DNA of 64,000 nucleotides from Bacillus carboniphilus (GTDB lineage: Bacteria > Bacillota > Bacilli > Bacillales > JC228), in contig NZ_BAAADJ010000063.1 in assembly GCF_039522365.1 (NCBI RefSeq), positions 62,001-126,000 of the forward strand, written 5' to 3'. Of this stretch, positions 47,441-56,397 are shown piece after piece; position 1 is the first letter of the stretch, and each line of letters begins with the position of its first letter. The notes beneath the pieces were generated by a model. That model was not told the origin of the DNA. It searched no databases and saw only the letters and a list, made by a program, of their open reading frames with translations. A program made the translations under genes and the position numbers.

Positions 47441-48433
47441 ATGAAGGAGATTTTGATTGGCGTTTTGGCTTCGATGTTCTTTGCGGTTACGTTTATTTTG
47501 AATCGGACCATGGAGTTATCTGGGGGACATTGGATTTGGAGTTCTTCCTTACGTTTTTTCTTTATGGTGCCTTTTTTACTACTCCTTGTATTGGCTCGAA
47601 AGAATTTGAGTGCTGTTTGGATTGAGATGAAAAAACACCCTCTCCAATGGTTGACCTGGAGCTTCTTTGGTTTTGTACTCTTTTACGCACCGATTACTTA
47701 CGCAGCTTCATACGGACCAGGTTGGCTCGTTGCAGGTACCTGGCAGCTCACGATTGTGGCTGGTACTTTATTAACCCCTCTATTCTTTGACCGAATTCAA
47801 ACCGAAAATGGCGATCTCACACAAATAAGAAAAAAGCTTCCTTTAAAAGCACTTTGTTTTTCTCTTCTTATCTTTTTTGGTGTTATTTTAATCCAATTTC
47901 AAAAAGCTAGTAGTTTATCTGTAAGTGAAATTATTGTCGGGGTTACTCCTGTATGTGTTGCGGCGTTTGCTTATCCTTTGGGGAATCGGAAAATGATGGA
48001 GCTATGCGGAGGAAGGTTAGATACTTTCCAACGGGTATTAGGAATGACCATCGCCAGCCTTCCGTTCTGGATGATACTAGCAGTGATTGGAGTCTTTAAC
48101 GTTGGCGCTCCATCCTCCAACCAGCTTATTCAAACCTTCATTGTCGCTATATGTTCAGGTGTTATTGCCACTACCCTATTTTTTATCGCAACGGACCGAG
48201 CTCGGGATGATCAAAGTAAACTTTCAGCTGTGGAGGCAACTCAATCAACCCAGGTTCTCTTTGTAATGGTAGGTGAGATCTTACTTTTATCCATTCCTTT
48301 CCCAAATGGATGGGCAATCGTTGGGTTGTTTATTATTGTACTGGGAATGCTGTTGCATAGTTATTTCACGAAAAACACACAGGCCAAATTGTTGAAGTCA
48401 TCCCCTGAGAGGAAAGCGGAAATGAGGGTTTAG
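47441..48433 (+). CDS. DMT-superfamily multidrug efflux-type transporter
   Basis: 330 residues with ten hydrophobic helices in two halves, the drug/metabolite transporter layout. ILIGVLASMFFAVTFILNR and YGPGWLVAGTWQL match the multidrug resistance efflux transporter family related to EmrE/EamA. Substrate unknown. GTTAGGAGAGAGGTAG precedes the ATG. A GTGGGACA unit and a dispersed element lie after its stop; there is no clear terminator. Confidence 0.85.
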   Translation: MKEILIGVLASMFFAVTFILNRTMELSGGHWIWSSSLRFFFMVPFLLLLVLARKNLSAVWIEMKKHPLQWLTWSFFGFVLFYAPITYAASYGPGWLVAGTWQLTIVAGTLLTPLFFDRIQTENGDLTQIRKKLPLKALCFSLLIFFGVILIQFQKASSLSVSEIIVGVTPVCVAAFAYPLGNRKMMELCGGRLDTFQRVLGMTIASLPFWMILAVIGVFNVGAPSSNQLIQTFIVAICSGVIATTLFFIATDRARDDQSKLSAVEATQSTQVLFVMVGEILLLSIPFPNGWAIVGLFIIVLGMLLHSYFTKNTQAKLLKSSPERKAEMRV

Positions 48434-48501
48434 CGGAAAAATTGTGCCTAGTCCAAAATGGGTATTACTACTTTCATTTTAGGTTAGGCTTCATTCAATC
48501 A

Positions 48502-48531
48502 GTGGGACAAGGTTCCTGTCCCCGGTGTCCA
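48502..48531. repeat. GTGGGACA-family palindrome downstream of the exporter
   Basis: GTGGGACAAGGTTCCTGTCC, then GGTGTCC. About 70 bases after the exporter stop codon; the second arm is worn. Confidence 0.8.
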
Positions 48532-48567
48532 TATCATGTATTTTCCCACAGTAACCGACATTTTTGG

Positions 48568-48695
48568 ATATAAAGAAAACTCGCCGATTGGCGAGCCTTT
48601 AGGCGAAGACAGAGGCGTAGTTGCACTTATACTTCAATCCTAAAAATTTTAACCACGTCGATTTTACTTCCGTGCAAAAATTTTATACTTTCTTA
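48568..48695. repeat. 127-bp dispersed intergenic element, copy 2
   Basis: The better-preserved copy of the element at 2170-2298. CTCGCCGATTGGCGAG (perfect stem) and GCCTTTAGGC (stem) lie side by side, then CAGAGGCGTAGTTGCAC and the A/T-rich end. It lies between the 3' ends of the exporter and tcyC. Confidence 0.78.
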
Positions 48696-48702
48696 ACGTA
48701 TA

Positions 48703-48728
48703 AAAAAAACAAGGTTTCCCTTGTTTTA
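48703..48728 (-). terminator. Terminator of tcyABC
   Basis: AAAACAAGG pairs with CCTTGTTTT around GAAA on the minus strand and is followed by more T residues. The stem includes the tcyC stop codon. Confidence 0.88.
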
Positions 48729-49463
48729 CTTTTGGATCATTCTTAAAAATTGTTTGGTTCGTTCTTGATGTGGAGATTGGAAGATGATGTCTGGGACGTT
48801 TCTTTCGACGATGACACCATTGTCCATAAAAATGACTTCATCTGCCACTTCTTTGGCAAATTTCATTTCGTGTGTAACAACGACCATGGTCATCCCTTCT
48901 TGGGCTAGGTCTTTCATAACTTGTAGGACCTCTCCTACTAGCTCAGGATCAAGGGCAGATGTAGGTTCATCAAACAGCATGACCTTAGGTTCCATCGCAA
49001 GTGCTCTGGCAATGCCCACTCTTTGTTGCTGTCCTCCGGAAAGTTGGAATGGATAGTAGTCGACTTTGTCCTGCAAACCAACCTTTGCTAAAAGCTCCCT
49101 TGCCCGTTTTTCTACGGTGTCTTTTGGTTCTTTTTTTACCGTAACTGGCCCTTCCATCACATTTTGAAGTGCCGTCATATGTGGGAAAAGGTTATAGTTT
49201 TGGAAGACCATTCCGGTTAATCTTCTGAATTTCGCCACGCTTTTTCGGTCCACTTTATGTGAAAAGTCTAGCTTCTGGTCATCTATGTTCACCAATCCAG
49301 AGGTTGGTGTCTCTAGAATGTTTAAACAACGAAGTAAAGTCGTTTTTCCTGATCCAGAAGGACCAATGACTACCACAACTTTCCCCTGTCCTATATCAAT
49401 ATTTATATCTTTTAGAACTTGTAATTCATCAAATTGCTTATATAAACCTTTTACGGATATCAC
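48726..49463 (-). CDS. tcyC: Cystine ABC transporter ATP-binding protein TcyC
   Basis: 245 residues. Walker [12 protein letters not shown], signature [15 protein letters not shown], Walker [13 protein letters not shown] and the switch His in VVVTHEM are all present. It is the polar amino acid class and powers uptake through TcyB. It follows tcyB by 16 bases and ends in a terminator. Confidence 0.92.
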   Translation of the reverse strand: MISVKGLYKQFDELQVLKDINIDIGQGKVVVVIGPSGSGKTTLLRCLNILETPTSGLVNIDDQKLDFSHKVDRKSVAKFRRLTGMVFQNYNLFPHMTALQNVMEGPVTVKKEPKDTVEKRARELLAKVGLQDKVDYYPFQLSGGQQQRVGIARALAMEPKVMLFDEPTSALDPELVGEVLQVMKDLAQEGMTMVVVTHEMKFAKEVADEVIFMDNGVIVERNVPDIIFQSPHQERTKQFLRMIQK

Positions 49464-49479
49464 GGATAGAGCCCCCTAA

Positions 49480-50181
49480 TTATTTTGCCACATATCGGTC
49501 TAAACGGCGTTCTAGCATACCCTGTACAATGGATAATGTGAAGCAGACTACCCAATAAATGAGTGCTGCTTGGGTATAGAGCAGTAATGGTTCGTACGTG
49601 GTCGCCGCTATTTCTTGTGCCTTTCTGAACATTTCTGCAACCAGGATGACAGACGCTAGAGAGGTATCTTTTACAAGGCTAATAAATGAGTTAGACAATG
49701 GTGGAATGGAGACTCGTGATGCTTGCGGTAGAATGACTCTTCGCAATGCTTGTGGATAACTCATTCCCATCGAATAGGATGCTTCCCATTGACCTTTAGG
49801 TATGGATAAAATAGCTGCTCTTATGACTTCCGAAGCGTATGCCCCCATGTTTAGTGAGAACGCAATGATGGCAGAAGGAAATGGATCCAATGTAACACCT
49901 ACGCTAGGAAGTCCGTAAAAAATAATGAATAATTGCACTAATAATGGTGTACCACGAATAATGGATACATACGTACTTGCAATCCATGTCAGTGGTTTTA
50001 TTTTGGAGATTCGAGCTAGTGCCGTTAACACTGCAATCACTAGGCCAATCGAAAAAGAAATAAGAGTTAAAGGTACAGAATAGTAGAGAGCTCCCTTTAC
50101 CAATGGTAAAAGGGAACTCTGAAAAATTTCCGTTACTTTTTCTAACCTTTCAGGATTCGTAAAAATATTAGTTAAGTACAT
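49480..50181 (-). CDS. tcyB: Cystine ABC transporter permease TcyB
   Basis: 233 residues, five membrane helices, with the EAA-loop region ([21 protein letters not shown]) that meets the ATPase. HEAD-like start [20 protein letters not shown] is typical of polar amino acid permeases. The ATG at 50181 overlaps the tcyA end by 14 bases, so it relies on coupling; a longer frame starts at 50229. Confidence 0.9.
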   Translation of the reverse strand: MYLTNIFTNPERLEKVTEIFQSSLLPLVKGALYYSVPLTLISFSIGLVIAVLTALARISKIKPLTWIASTYVSIIRGTPLLVQLFIIFYGLPSVGVTLDPFPSAIIAFSLNMGAYASEVIRAAILSIPKGQWEASYSMGMSYPQALRRVILPQASRVSIPPLSNSFISLVKDTSLASVILVAEMFRKAQEIAATTYEPLLLYTQAALIYWVVCFTLSIVQGMLERRLDRYVAK

Positions 50182-51025
50182 CTTCACCGAACCATTTCTC
50201 TGAAATTTGTTGGTACGTTCCGTCTTCAATCATTTCTTGTAGTGCTTTGTTGACTTCTTCTACCAATGCTCCACTACCTTTACGGAACATAAATCCACTT
50301 TGTGCAGCGTTATCACTTTCATCTACCACTTTAATTGGTGCATCTGGACGTTGTTTCTTGAAATCAAGAACCGCAATTTTATCGTTAATCGTAACATCTA
50401 CACGTTTAGAAGTGATGAGGTCAACTGCTTGGTTAAAGCCATCTACTCCTACTACTTCAGCTTTATATTCGCGTGCAATATCAGCATAGTTGCTTGTTAG
50501 CGTGTGTGCTGATTTTAAACCTTCAATGTCTTCAAAAGATTTTACATCGTCATTATCTTGGTGAGCGATTAACACAGCTGCTGATGTAATGTAGTGATCA
50601 GAAAAATCGTATTTCTCAAGGCGATCTTCTCTAATACCAACTTGGTTTGCAATCATGTCGAAACGTTCTGAATCCAGTCCAGCAAACATAGCATCCCATT
50701 GCGTTTCCATAAACTCAGCTTCTACTCCAAGACGGTTTGCAATTTCTTCAGCAACCTCTACATCAAATCCTGTTAATTTGCCAGACTCATCATGGAAAGT
50801 AAATGGAGGGTATGTACCTTCCGTTCCAATTAACAACTTACCTTCACCTTGTACCTTAGCCAGTAAGTCCTCGGTATTTCCAGTGTCAGCATTGTCATTA
50901 CCTTCTGTTTCTTCGGTGTTGTTATCTCCTGCTGTATTCGCATTATCATCATCCGCAGTTCCACATGCGGCAAGGATAAGTGTAAAACTAAATAGTAAAG
51001 CAAAAAGTGTTAAAAACTTTTTCAT
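50168..51025 (-). CDS. tcyA: Cystine-binding lipoprotein TcyA
   Basis: 285 residues. Lipoprotein signal with lipobox LAAC (Cys21), a low-complexity linker rich in D, N, E and T to about residue 55, then a family 3 solute-binding domain ([28 protein letters not shown]). The similarity to B. subtilis TcyA is strong along the whole domain, including ANQVG and LTSNY, so cystine is the likely ligand. It is first in the operon. Confidence 0.92.
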   Translation of the reverse strand: MKKFLTLFALLFSFTLILAACGTADDDNANTAGDNNTEETEGNDNADTGNTEDLLAKVQGEGKLLIGTEGTYPPFTFHDESGKLTGFDVEVAEEIANRLGVEAEFMETQWDAMFAGLDSERFDMIANQVGIREDRLEKYDFSDHYITSAAVLIAHQDNDDVKSFEDIEGLKSAHTLTSNYADIAREYKAEVVGVDGFNQAVDLITSKRVDVTINDKIAVLDFKKQRPDAPIKVVDESDNAAQSGFMFRKGSGALVEEVNKALQEMIEDGTYQQISEKWFGEDVLN

Positions 51026-51078
51026 TTCGTTAAACCCCCAGTATTCTTATCGGAATTGTTTTTATTCTACAGAACATG

Positions 51079-51107
51079 ATGATAAGAGAATCTTTGATGT
51101 TTGTCAA
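51079..51107 (-). promoter_or_regulatory. Sigma-A promoter of tcyABC
   Basis: On the minus strand TTGACA (51102-51107), 17 bases, TATCAT (51079-51084). The leader is about 45 bases. No riboswitch is seen; I could not settle on a CymR box. Confidence 0.85.
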
Positions 51108-51302
51108 AGGTTTTGTTTTTTATTTTTTCCTAATATAGGTGAAACAATGTGTTTGACCTAAAAAGGTGCGCTTAGAAAAGTTTTTGAATAAACAATACTT
51201 TTCATCAGCTGCTAACTATTAACACCCATTCAATTCCTTATTTCGGCCATAATAACAGTGTAGATTTTCTACAAGAAGAGGCAAGGCGAAGGAGAGGGTC
51301 TT

Positions 51303-51926
51303 TTGGCAACCAATACGATGCAGCAAGTTCTTTCGGTACCAGATGCAATTGAATCCAGACATAGCATACGGAAGTTTGTTGAGGATCCCATTCCAAAAGA
51401 AGATTTAAACCAAATCTTTGAGCTGGTACGATTAGCTCCAAGCGCATGGAATCTTCAGCCATGGCGTTTTCATGTCGTAACGGACACCAATCTGAAAGAG
51501 AAATTAAAAGAAGCCTCCTACGGGCAACAGCAAGTCACCTCTGCACCAGCGGTTGTACTTGTTATCAGTGACATGGAAGACGTGTTGGAAAATCTACCTA
51601 AAACCGTTCACCCAGGGTTGTCACCTGAACGGCAGCAAGAAGAAGTGGCCAACCTTTCCTCTTTTTTTGGAAGCATGAGTGTTGAAGAAAGAGGACAATG
51701 GGGGCTAACGCAAACAAACATTGCACTTGGGGTACTCCTCGTCACCATCCAAGGGCTCGGATATGCGAGTGTTCCCATGCTTGGGTTTGACCAAGAAAAA
51801 GTTAAAAATATTCTTGGGCTAGATGAACATGTCAAATTCGCGGCTATGGTCCCCTTTGGTATCGCAGACCAAGAAGGCTATCCGCATCACCGCTTTGAAA
51901 TCGAAAAAATCGTTAAATATCATTAG
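51303..51926 (+). CDS. Nitroreductase-family protein, YdgI-like
   Basis: 207 residues. AIESRHSIRKFVEDPI, APSAWNLQPWRFHVV and ALGVLLVTIQGLGYAS are the FMN-binding blocks of the nitroreductase fold. It is of a separate branch from NfrA in this window and resembles B. subtilis YdgI/YodC. The start is the TTG at 51303 with GGAGAGG upstream; the ATG at 51318 is an alternative. A GTGGGACA repeat starts on the last base of the stop codon. Confidence 0.88.
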   Translation: MATNTMQQVLSVPDAIESRHSIRKFVEDPIPKEDLNQIFELVRLAPSAWNLQPWRFHVVTDTNLKEKLKEASYGQQQVTSAPAVVLVISDMEDVLENLPKTVHPGLSPERQQEEVANLSSFFGSMSVEERGQWGLTQTNIALGVLLVTIQGLGYASVPMLGFDQEKVKNILGLDEHVKFAAMVPFGIADQEGYPHHRFEIEKIVKYH

Positions 51927-51968
51927 GGACAGGGGGATAGGGACAGGGGGACAGGAACCTTGTCCCAC
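51926..51968. repeat. GTGGGACA-family repeat at the nitroreductase stop codon
   Basis: Three GGGACAG/GGGATAG blocks, then GGAACC and TTGTCCCAC. The last base of the TAG stop is the first G of the repeat. Confidence 0.88.
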
Positions 51969-51975
51969 TCCATAA

Positions 51976-52008
51976 ATAAAGGAGTAGCCACTTACGGCTA
52001 CTCCTCTC
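51976..52008. terminator. Bidirectional terminator
   Basis: GGAGTAGCC-N6-GGCTACTCC, with T-rich flanks on both strands. It serves the nitroreductase and the S9A oligopeptidase, which converge here. Confidence 0.85.
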
Positions 52009-52026
52009 TCTTAAAAATATTCACTT

Positions 52027-54048
52027 TTACCCCAACTCTTTATCCAAGAATGCGTAAAAATCAACCCATTCATCAATCAATTTAGAGGTTGGTTTACCGA
52101 GACCATGCCCGGCTTTTGCTTCTAATCGCAACACAATGGTTGAGTCTTCGTGTGCTTTTTCTAATAGAGTTGCGGCGAATTTCTTTGCATGTGCCGGTAC
52201 CACACGGTCGTCACTTTCCGCCGTTGCAATGAGTACTGGTGGATATTTTTGCCCTTCTTTTATGTTATGCAATGGTGAGTATTTATAAAGGAATGGAAAT
52301 TGCTCCGGGTTGTCCGCCGAACCATACTCCGGAATCCAGAAACGCCCAATTGTGAATTTATGATAACGGAGCATATCAATCACCGGAACTCGGCAAACAA
52401 CGGCACCATATAGGTCTGGACGTTGCACCATACAAGCTGCTACTAGGAGTCCCCCATTGGATCCACCCATAATAGATAGCTTTTGCTTGCTTGTATAATT
52501 TTGCTCGATTAAATATTCACCTGCAGAAATAAAATCATCGAACACATTTTGCTTATTTTCTAACATCCCCGCTCTGTGCCACTGTTCTCCATATTCAGAA
52601 CCGCCACGCAGATTGGCCACCGCATAGATTCCTCCTTTTTCAAGCCAACGTAAAATGGCTGGATTGAAGGAAGGTGTCAAGCTCACATTAAAACCACCAT
52701 ATCCATAAAGGATGACAGGATTCTCTCCGTTTAAAGGAAGGTCCTTTTTAAGCGTAATAAACATTGGCACTTTGGTTCCATCTTTGGATGTATATAAAAT
52801 TTGTCTTGTTTCAAACTGGGATGTGTCTACTTTTAACTCGGATTGCGTAAACACTTCCAGCTCATTGCTGGTAAAATCATAGCGGTAAACAACCGTTGGG
52901 CTTAAGTAAGAAGTCATGTCAAAGAACATTTCACTTTGATTGTGCTTACCGGATATCTCCGTAATGGCACCGATCATCGGGATGTTTATTTTTTTATCAT
53001 GGCTCCCATCTTCATGGTACACATGGATTTGGTGATGAGCGTCGTGGAGAAAGGCGATCACGAACTGCCCATTCACAAATTTCACACCGTGCATGACATC
53101 CTCATGCTCAGGTACTACCTCTTGCCAATTTTCACGGGACGAATTTTCAAGGTCGATAGAAATGATTCGTCCACGTGGCGCATCTAGGTTTGTTTTAAAA
53201 TAAAATTGAGACCCATTATTGTGAATGTACGTATACTGAGCATCACTGTCATCGAGTAGACGTGTAAAGTCGCCTTGTGAATCTAGTTTTTTCAAGTAAA
53301 AGCGATTCTCTGCAGCAGTTCCATGTCTGACATCCAGGCAAATGTATGTATCGTCATGCGTTATAAACGGTGAAAACATGAGCTCCTTGTTATCCGGTTG
53401 CTCATATATAAGCGTATCTTCTTCCTGACTCGTTCCCAATGCATGAAAATAGACTTTACTGTAGTTACCTTCATCCTCTTCACTTACAGACCCCGGCTCA
53501 GGAAAACGACTATAGAAAAATCCGGAGTTGTCTGGCGCCCAGGTAAGCGGTGTGAATTTCGCCCATTTAATGTGGTCATTTAGGTCTTGGCTAGAGTTTA
53601 CCTCTCTGACATAAATCTCTTGCCAGTCACTACCATGGGTAGACGTGGTATAGGCGATGTACTTGCCATCTCCACTAAAAGAGTAATTTGTCATTGCGAC
53701 CGTACCATCGTCGCTCAATTTGTTCGGGTCAATCACAACAGAATCCTGATCCGTACCTTTTTTATATAAAACAGCCTGATTTTGAAGGCCATTATTTTTC
53801 TGATAAAAAAGCTCTTCCTTCACTCTTTTCGGTACAAAATACTTAGGATAATTCCATAATTCCGTCAGTCTTGCCTGATCCTCTTCCCTAGTTTTTGTAT
53901 CCTCAAAATAAGCATCACAAGCTTCTCCAAGCCCTTCTGCCCATTCCTTCGCTTCCAAACTATTTGGATCCTCCAACCAACGATACGGATCTGCTACTTT
54001 CGTTCCATGAAAATCTTCAACAACATCGCTCTTTCTAATCACAGTCAT
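52027..54048 (-). CDS. Prolyl oligopeptidase, S9A family
   Basis: 673 residues. DPYRWLEDPNSLE near the start, a seven-bladed propeller in the middle, and a hydrolase end with Ser in GGSNGGLL, Asp in ESDDRVVP and His in AGHGLGK. No signal peptide. It cleaves short peptides after proline in the cytosol. It is only distantly related to the S9 peptidase at 4967-6796. No close neighbour on the strand. Confidence 0.94.
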   Translation of the reverse strand: MTVIRKSDVVEDFHGTKVADPYRWLEDPNSLEAKEWAEGLGEACDAYFEDTKTREEDQARLTELWNYPKYFVPKRVKEELFYQKNNGLQNQAVLYKKGTDQDSVVIDPNKLSDDGTVAMTNYSFSGDGKYIAYTTSTHGSDWQEIYVREVNSSQDLNDHIKWAKFTPLTWAPDNSGFFYSRFPEPGSVSEEDEGNYSKVYFHALGTSQEEDTLIYEQPDNKELMFSPFITHDDTYICLDVRHGTAAENRFYLKKLDSQGDFTRLLDDSDAQYTYIHNNGSQFYFKTNLDAPRGRIISIDLENSSRENWQEVVPEHEDVMHGVKFVNGQFVIAFLHDAHHQIHVYHEDGSHDKKINIPMIGAITEISGKHNQSEMFFDMTSYLSPTVVYRYDFTSNELEVFTQSELKVDTSQFETRQILYTSKDGTKVPMFITLKKDLPLNGENPVILYGYGGFNVSLTPSFNPAILRWLEKGGIYAVANLRGGSEYGEQWHRAGMLENKQNVFDDFISAGEYLIEQNYTSKQKLSIMGGSNGGLLVAACMVQRPDLYGAVVCRVPVIDMLRYHKFTIGRFWIPEYGSADNPEQFPFLYKYSPLHNIKEGQKYPPVLIATAESDDRVVPAHAKKFAATLLEKAHEDSTIVLRLEAKAGHGLGKPTSKLIDEWVDFYAFLDKELG

Positions 54049-54110
54049 TCCTAAACCCCTCTCTCTTCTACCTATACTTTACATTTCGACATACGAAATG
54101 AAAGTCCTGC

Positions 54111-54239
54111 TGGGACACCGGGGACAGGTTTGGTGTCCCACAAAAGTTGGCTCAGAGGGGCTTGCCTTGGGACATGGGGTCAGGAACCTCTGTCCCACTT
54201 GGGGGGCCGTGGACATAGGGACAGGAACCAATGTCCCAC
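54111..54239. repeat. Three GTGGGACA-family units
   Basis: Units at 54111-54141, 54168-54198 and 54209-54239, each GGGACA, GGAACC or GGTTTG, then TGTCCCAC. They lie between the S9A start and the M48 terminator. Confidence 0.88.
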
Positions 54240-54278
54240 CCACTATGCTGAACGCCCTTCATTTCCCCCACAAAAACA

Positions 54279-54311
54279 GCCTGTCCATCAAATACCCACT
54301 GATGAACAGGC
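54279..54311 (-). terminator. Terminator of the M48 protease gene
   Basis: GCCTGTTCATCA pairs with TGATGGACAGGC on the minus strand, then TGTTTTTG. Confidence 0.85.
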
Positions 54312-54318
54312 CAACATT

Positions 54319-55605
54319 TTACTGATAAAGCTCATATTTAATTTCATCGATAATTCTCTCTTGAATCGGCCCTTCCAATCTCTCAAGTTCTTTCTGAAAA
54401 GAAGTCACTTCTGCACTGGTCAGTGTGAGCCTTGGATGCATCGTCTTCCCTTTCAAAAGACTCAACCGCAAATGTGTAGGTGGATGTGTAGATTCAATCC
54501 TCGTTTTTTCAAGTTCTGTCTTCCGTTTAAGCCTTTTTCTCTCCCGCTCCGGAAGACTTTCAACTCTAGTTCGCAACTCTTCAAAAAGGTTTTGCTTTTC
54601 CTTTGACAAAGCAACCTTCCGACTTATATAGCCGCACAAGTCATCGTAGTGTAATTTTTCAAGGGCTCGAATGGTTGTAGCCGATCCTACAACCTCTGCG
54701 CCGAACAAATCCGCCCGGAACTCCGCGACTTGCTTGTTTCGAAAAAGTAAAAACGTGAGCACGTAGAGTAAGCTATACGGGATAAAAGAAAGACCTTTCA
54801 TAATATAGTAGGTTGGAACCTCGAGTAAAGAGAGGCCATCGTCCCGCTCTCCAGCACCTGGTGTATCAGGGTATAAAAGTTCAAACCAGGTAAACAACGT
54901 GTTAATAGCTGTACCGATGTAAAGTCCTTTTGACAGATCTTTGTTGTCTTTATGCCCAAACTCATGTGCAAGAATGGACAGCCTTTCGTCTGAATCTAAG
55001 ATTGCAAAGAGCGGCAATCCAATCGTGACCACCACTTTTCTACGTAGTCCGACCTCTGTTATCGAAGCATTAAAACGGTGATTGACGATGATCCCGTCTA
55101 CTTTTTTTGTATTCATTTCCTCACTGATTTTGTCACAGATTTTATATAGGGTTGGAAAGTCTTCCCGTGAGATGACAACCTCATCTTTTTCAAGTCGATT
55201 GATTCGAGGACGCAACACCCACGATAGCCCAAATAATAAAACGGTCATGATGTAAACCAGGATGCTTTTCTCCACAAAAAATAAACAGTAGAGTGCACCT
55301 ATAAATAAGGAAACGCTTGTAATATGGATAATCGTTGCAATGAGAAAAGCAGCGAGGGTTGGAAATCGAGCGCTCGGCACCACACCTTCCTTAATGCTTT
55401 CCACCATACTTTCTCCCAATCGATCACCTAATCGTTCATACAAACGCGTGATGGCGTCACTTTCTTCAGTGAGAGTTGGATTTACGTTATAGTCACAATA
55501 CTCACACCACGTTATGTAATCTGTGGATACAGGCATTTGCCTTTGGCATTGAGGACATGGTTTAGTTTCCGTACGGGTTGACAGTGTTTGATTGATAATA
55601 GACAT
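54319..55605 (-). CDS. Membrane M48 metallopeptidase with N-terminal zinc ribbon
   Basis: 428 residues. CPQCQ and CEYC at the N-terminus form a likely zinc ribbon; two helices follow (near 90-140), then the peptidase: HEFGHKDNKD gives the HExxH zinc site and EFRADLFGAE the third ligand. Another helix pair lies near 260. HtpX-like proteases of this kind cut membrane or misfolded proteins. AAGGAAG precedes the ATG at 55605; a longer frame begins at 55638. Confidence 0.85.
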   Translation of the reverse strand: MSIINQTLSTRTETKPCPQCQRQMPVSTDYITWCEYCDYNVNPTLTEESDAITRLYERLGDRLGESMVESIKEGVVPSARFPTLAAFLIATIIHITSVSLFIGALYCLFFVEKSILVYIMTVLLFGLSWVLRPRINRLEKDEVVISREDFPTLYKICDKISEEMNTKKVDGIIVNHRFNASITEVGLRRKVVVTIGLPLFAILDSDERLSILAHEFGHKDNKDLSKGLYIGTAINTLFTWFELLYPDTPGAGERDDGLSLLEVPTYYIMKGLSFIPYSLLYVLTFLLFRNKQVAEFRADLFGAEVVGSATTIRALEKLHYDDLCGYISRKVALSKEKQNLFEELRTRVESLPERERKRLKRKTELEKTRIESTHPPTHLRLSLLKGKTMHPRLTLTSAEVTSFQKELERLEGPIQERIIDEIKYELYQ

Positions 55606-55759
55606 GGATTTTCTTCCTTTTTCTTGTATCTTACACACTATTATAAGGGATGTGGGTTTGTGGGGTTTATGGGAAAATTAAACAATATTCTATAAACTTC
55701 ATTTATAAAAAATGGAGCCCACCAAAGTGTGTTCATTACACTAATGGCAGCTCCATTGC

Positions 55760-55789
55760 TGGGACAGCGTTCCTGTCCCCCTGTCCCAC
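55760..55789. repeat. GTGGGACA-family palindrome at the GyrI-like stop
   Basis: TGGGACAGCGTTCCTGTCCC, then TGTCCCACT. It begins directly after the TAA of the GyrI-like gene on the minus strand. Confidence 0.88.
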
Positions 55790-56269
55790 TTAAGCGATTG
55801 GATCACAGAGTTCGACTGAGTCTTCGTCTGCAGACCATTTTGAGTAGATTTCTAGCGTCCAGTTGGATGGAGTTCTCGTATAGCCGTTCTCTTGGATCCA
55901 TTGATGTAGATGCGTGTACGTTCCGTAGATTTCAGATGCATGACCTTTGAATTGAAGGACTGCATATTGTTGTTCTGGAACAGTCAGTGTCACCATGCCC
56001 TCTGGAATCTGTTCGAAATCCGTTACTTCGAGGCAAGACCAGTAGCCGTCATCTTCCTCAGATGTTTCCCCAGCTTTAAAGGCACCAATTAGTTTGACCG
56101 GTTCAACAAGATTATGAATCTCGTTTTTTCTTCTGATTAACTCTAGGGAAGCCTTGGGTATATCTTGTTGAAATTCTTCGATATTGCTAGCTAAAACCCG
56201 AAATCCGACTAATTTCTTTTCTCCTATTGTTGATACTCCAGTAATTGTTATGGCGTCTTGTTTGGTCAT
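55790..56269 (-). CDS. GyrI-like small-molecule-binding domain protein
   Basis: 159 residues forming one GyrI-like (AraC effector-binding) domain: VGFRVLASNIEEFQQ, then TVPEQQYAVLQFKGHAS and WTLEIYSKWS. Free-standing members bind small hydrophobic molecules or hydrolyse cyclopropanoid toxins. No DNA-binding part. The ribosome site AGGGGA is 12 bases from the ATG, longer than usual. Confidence 0.85.
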   Translation of the reverse strand: MTKQDAITITGVSTIGEKKLVGFRVLASNIEEFQQDIPKASLELIRRKNEIHNLVEPVKLIGAFKAGETSEEDDGYWSCLEVTDFEQIPEGMVTLTVPEQQYAVLQFKGHASEIYGTYTHLHQWIQENGYTRTPSNWTLEIYSKWSADEDSVELCDPIA

Positions 56270-56362
56270 AAAAATGAAGTTCCCCTTTGCCTATTTTTCT
56301 GAAAACATTTAATTTTACCATAACACAATTGGAACAATATCCCAACCCCTGGAAGGTTTTTG

Positions 56363-56394
56363 GTGGGACAGGGTTCCTGTCCCCTCTGTCCCAG
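56363..56394. repeat. GTGGGACA-family palindrome at the PIN gene stop
   Basis: GTGGGACAGGGTTCCTGTCC, then CTGTCCCAG, three bases from the stop of the PIN gene on the minus strand. Confidence 0.88.
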
Positions 56395-56397
56395 CTA

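Noticed and set aside
51026-51302. T-box or S-box leader upstream of tcyABC
   Set aside because: The leader is only about 45 bases and lacks the conserved elements of either.
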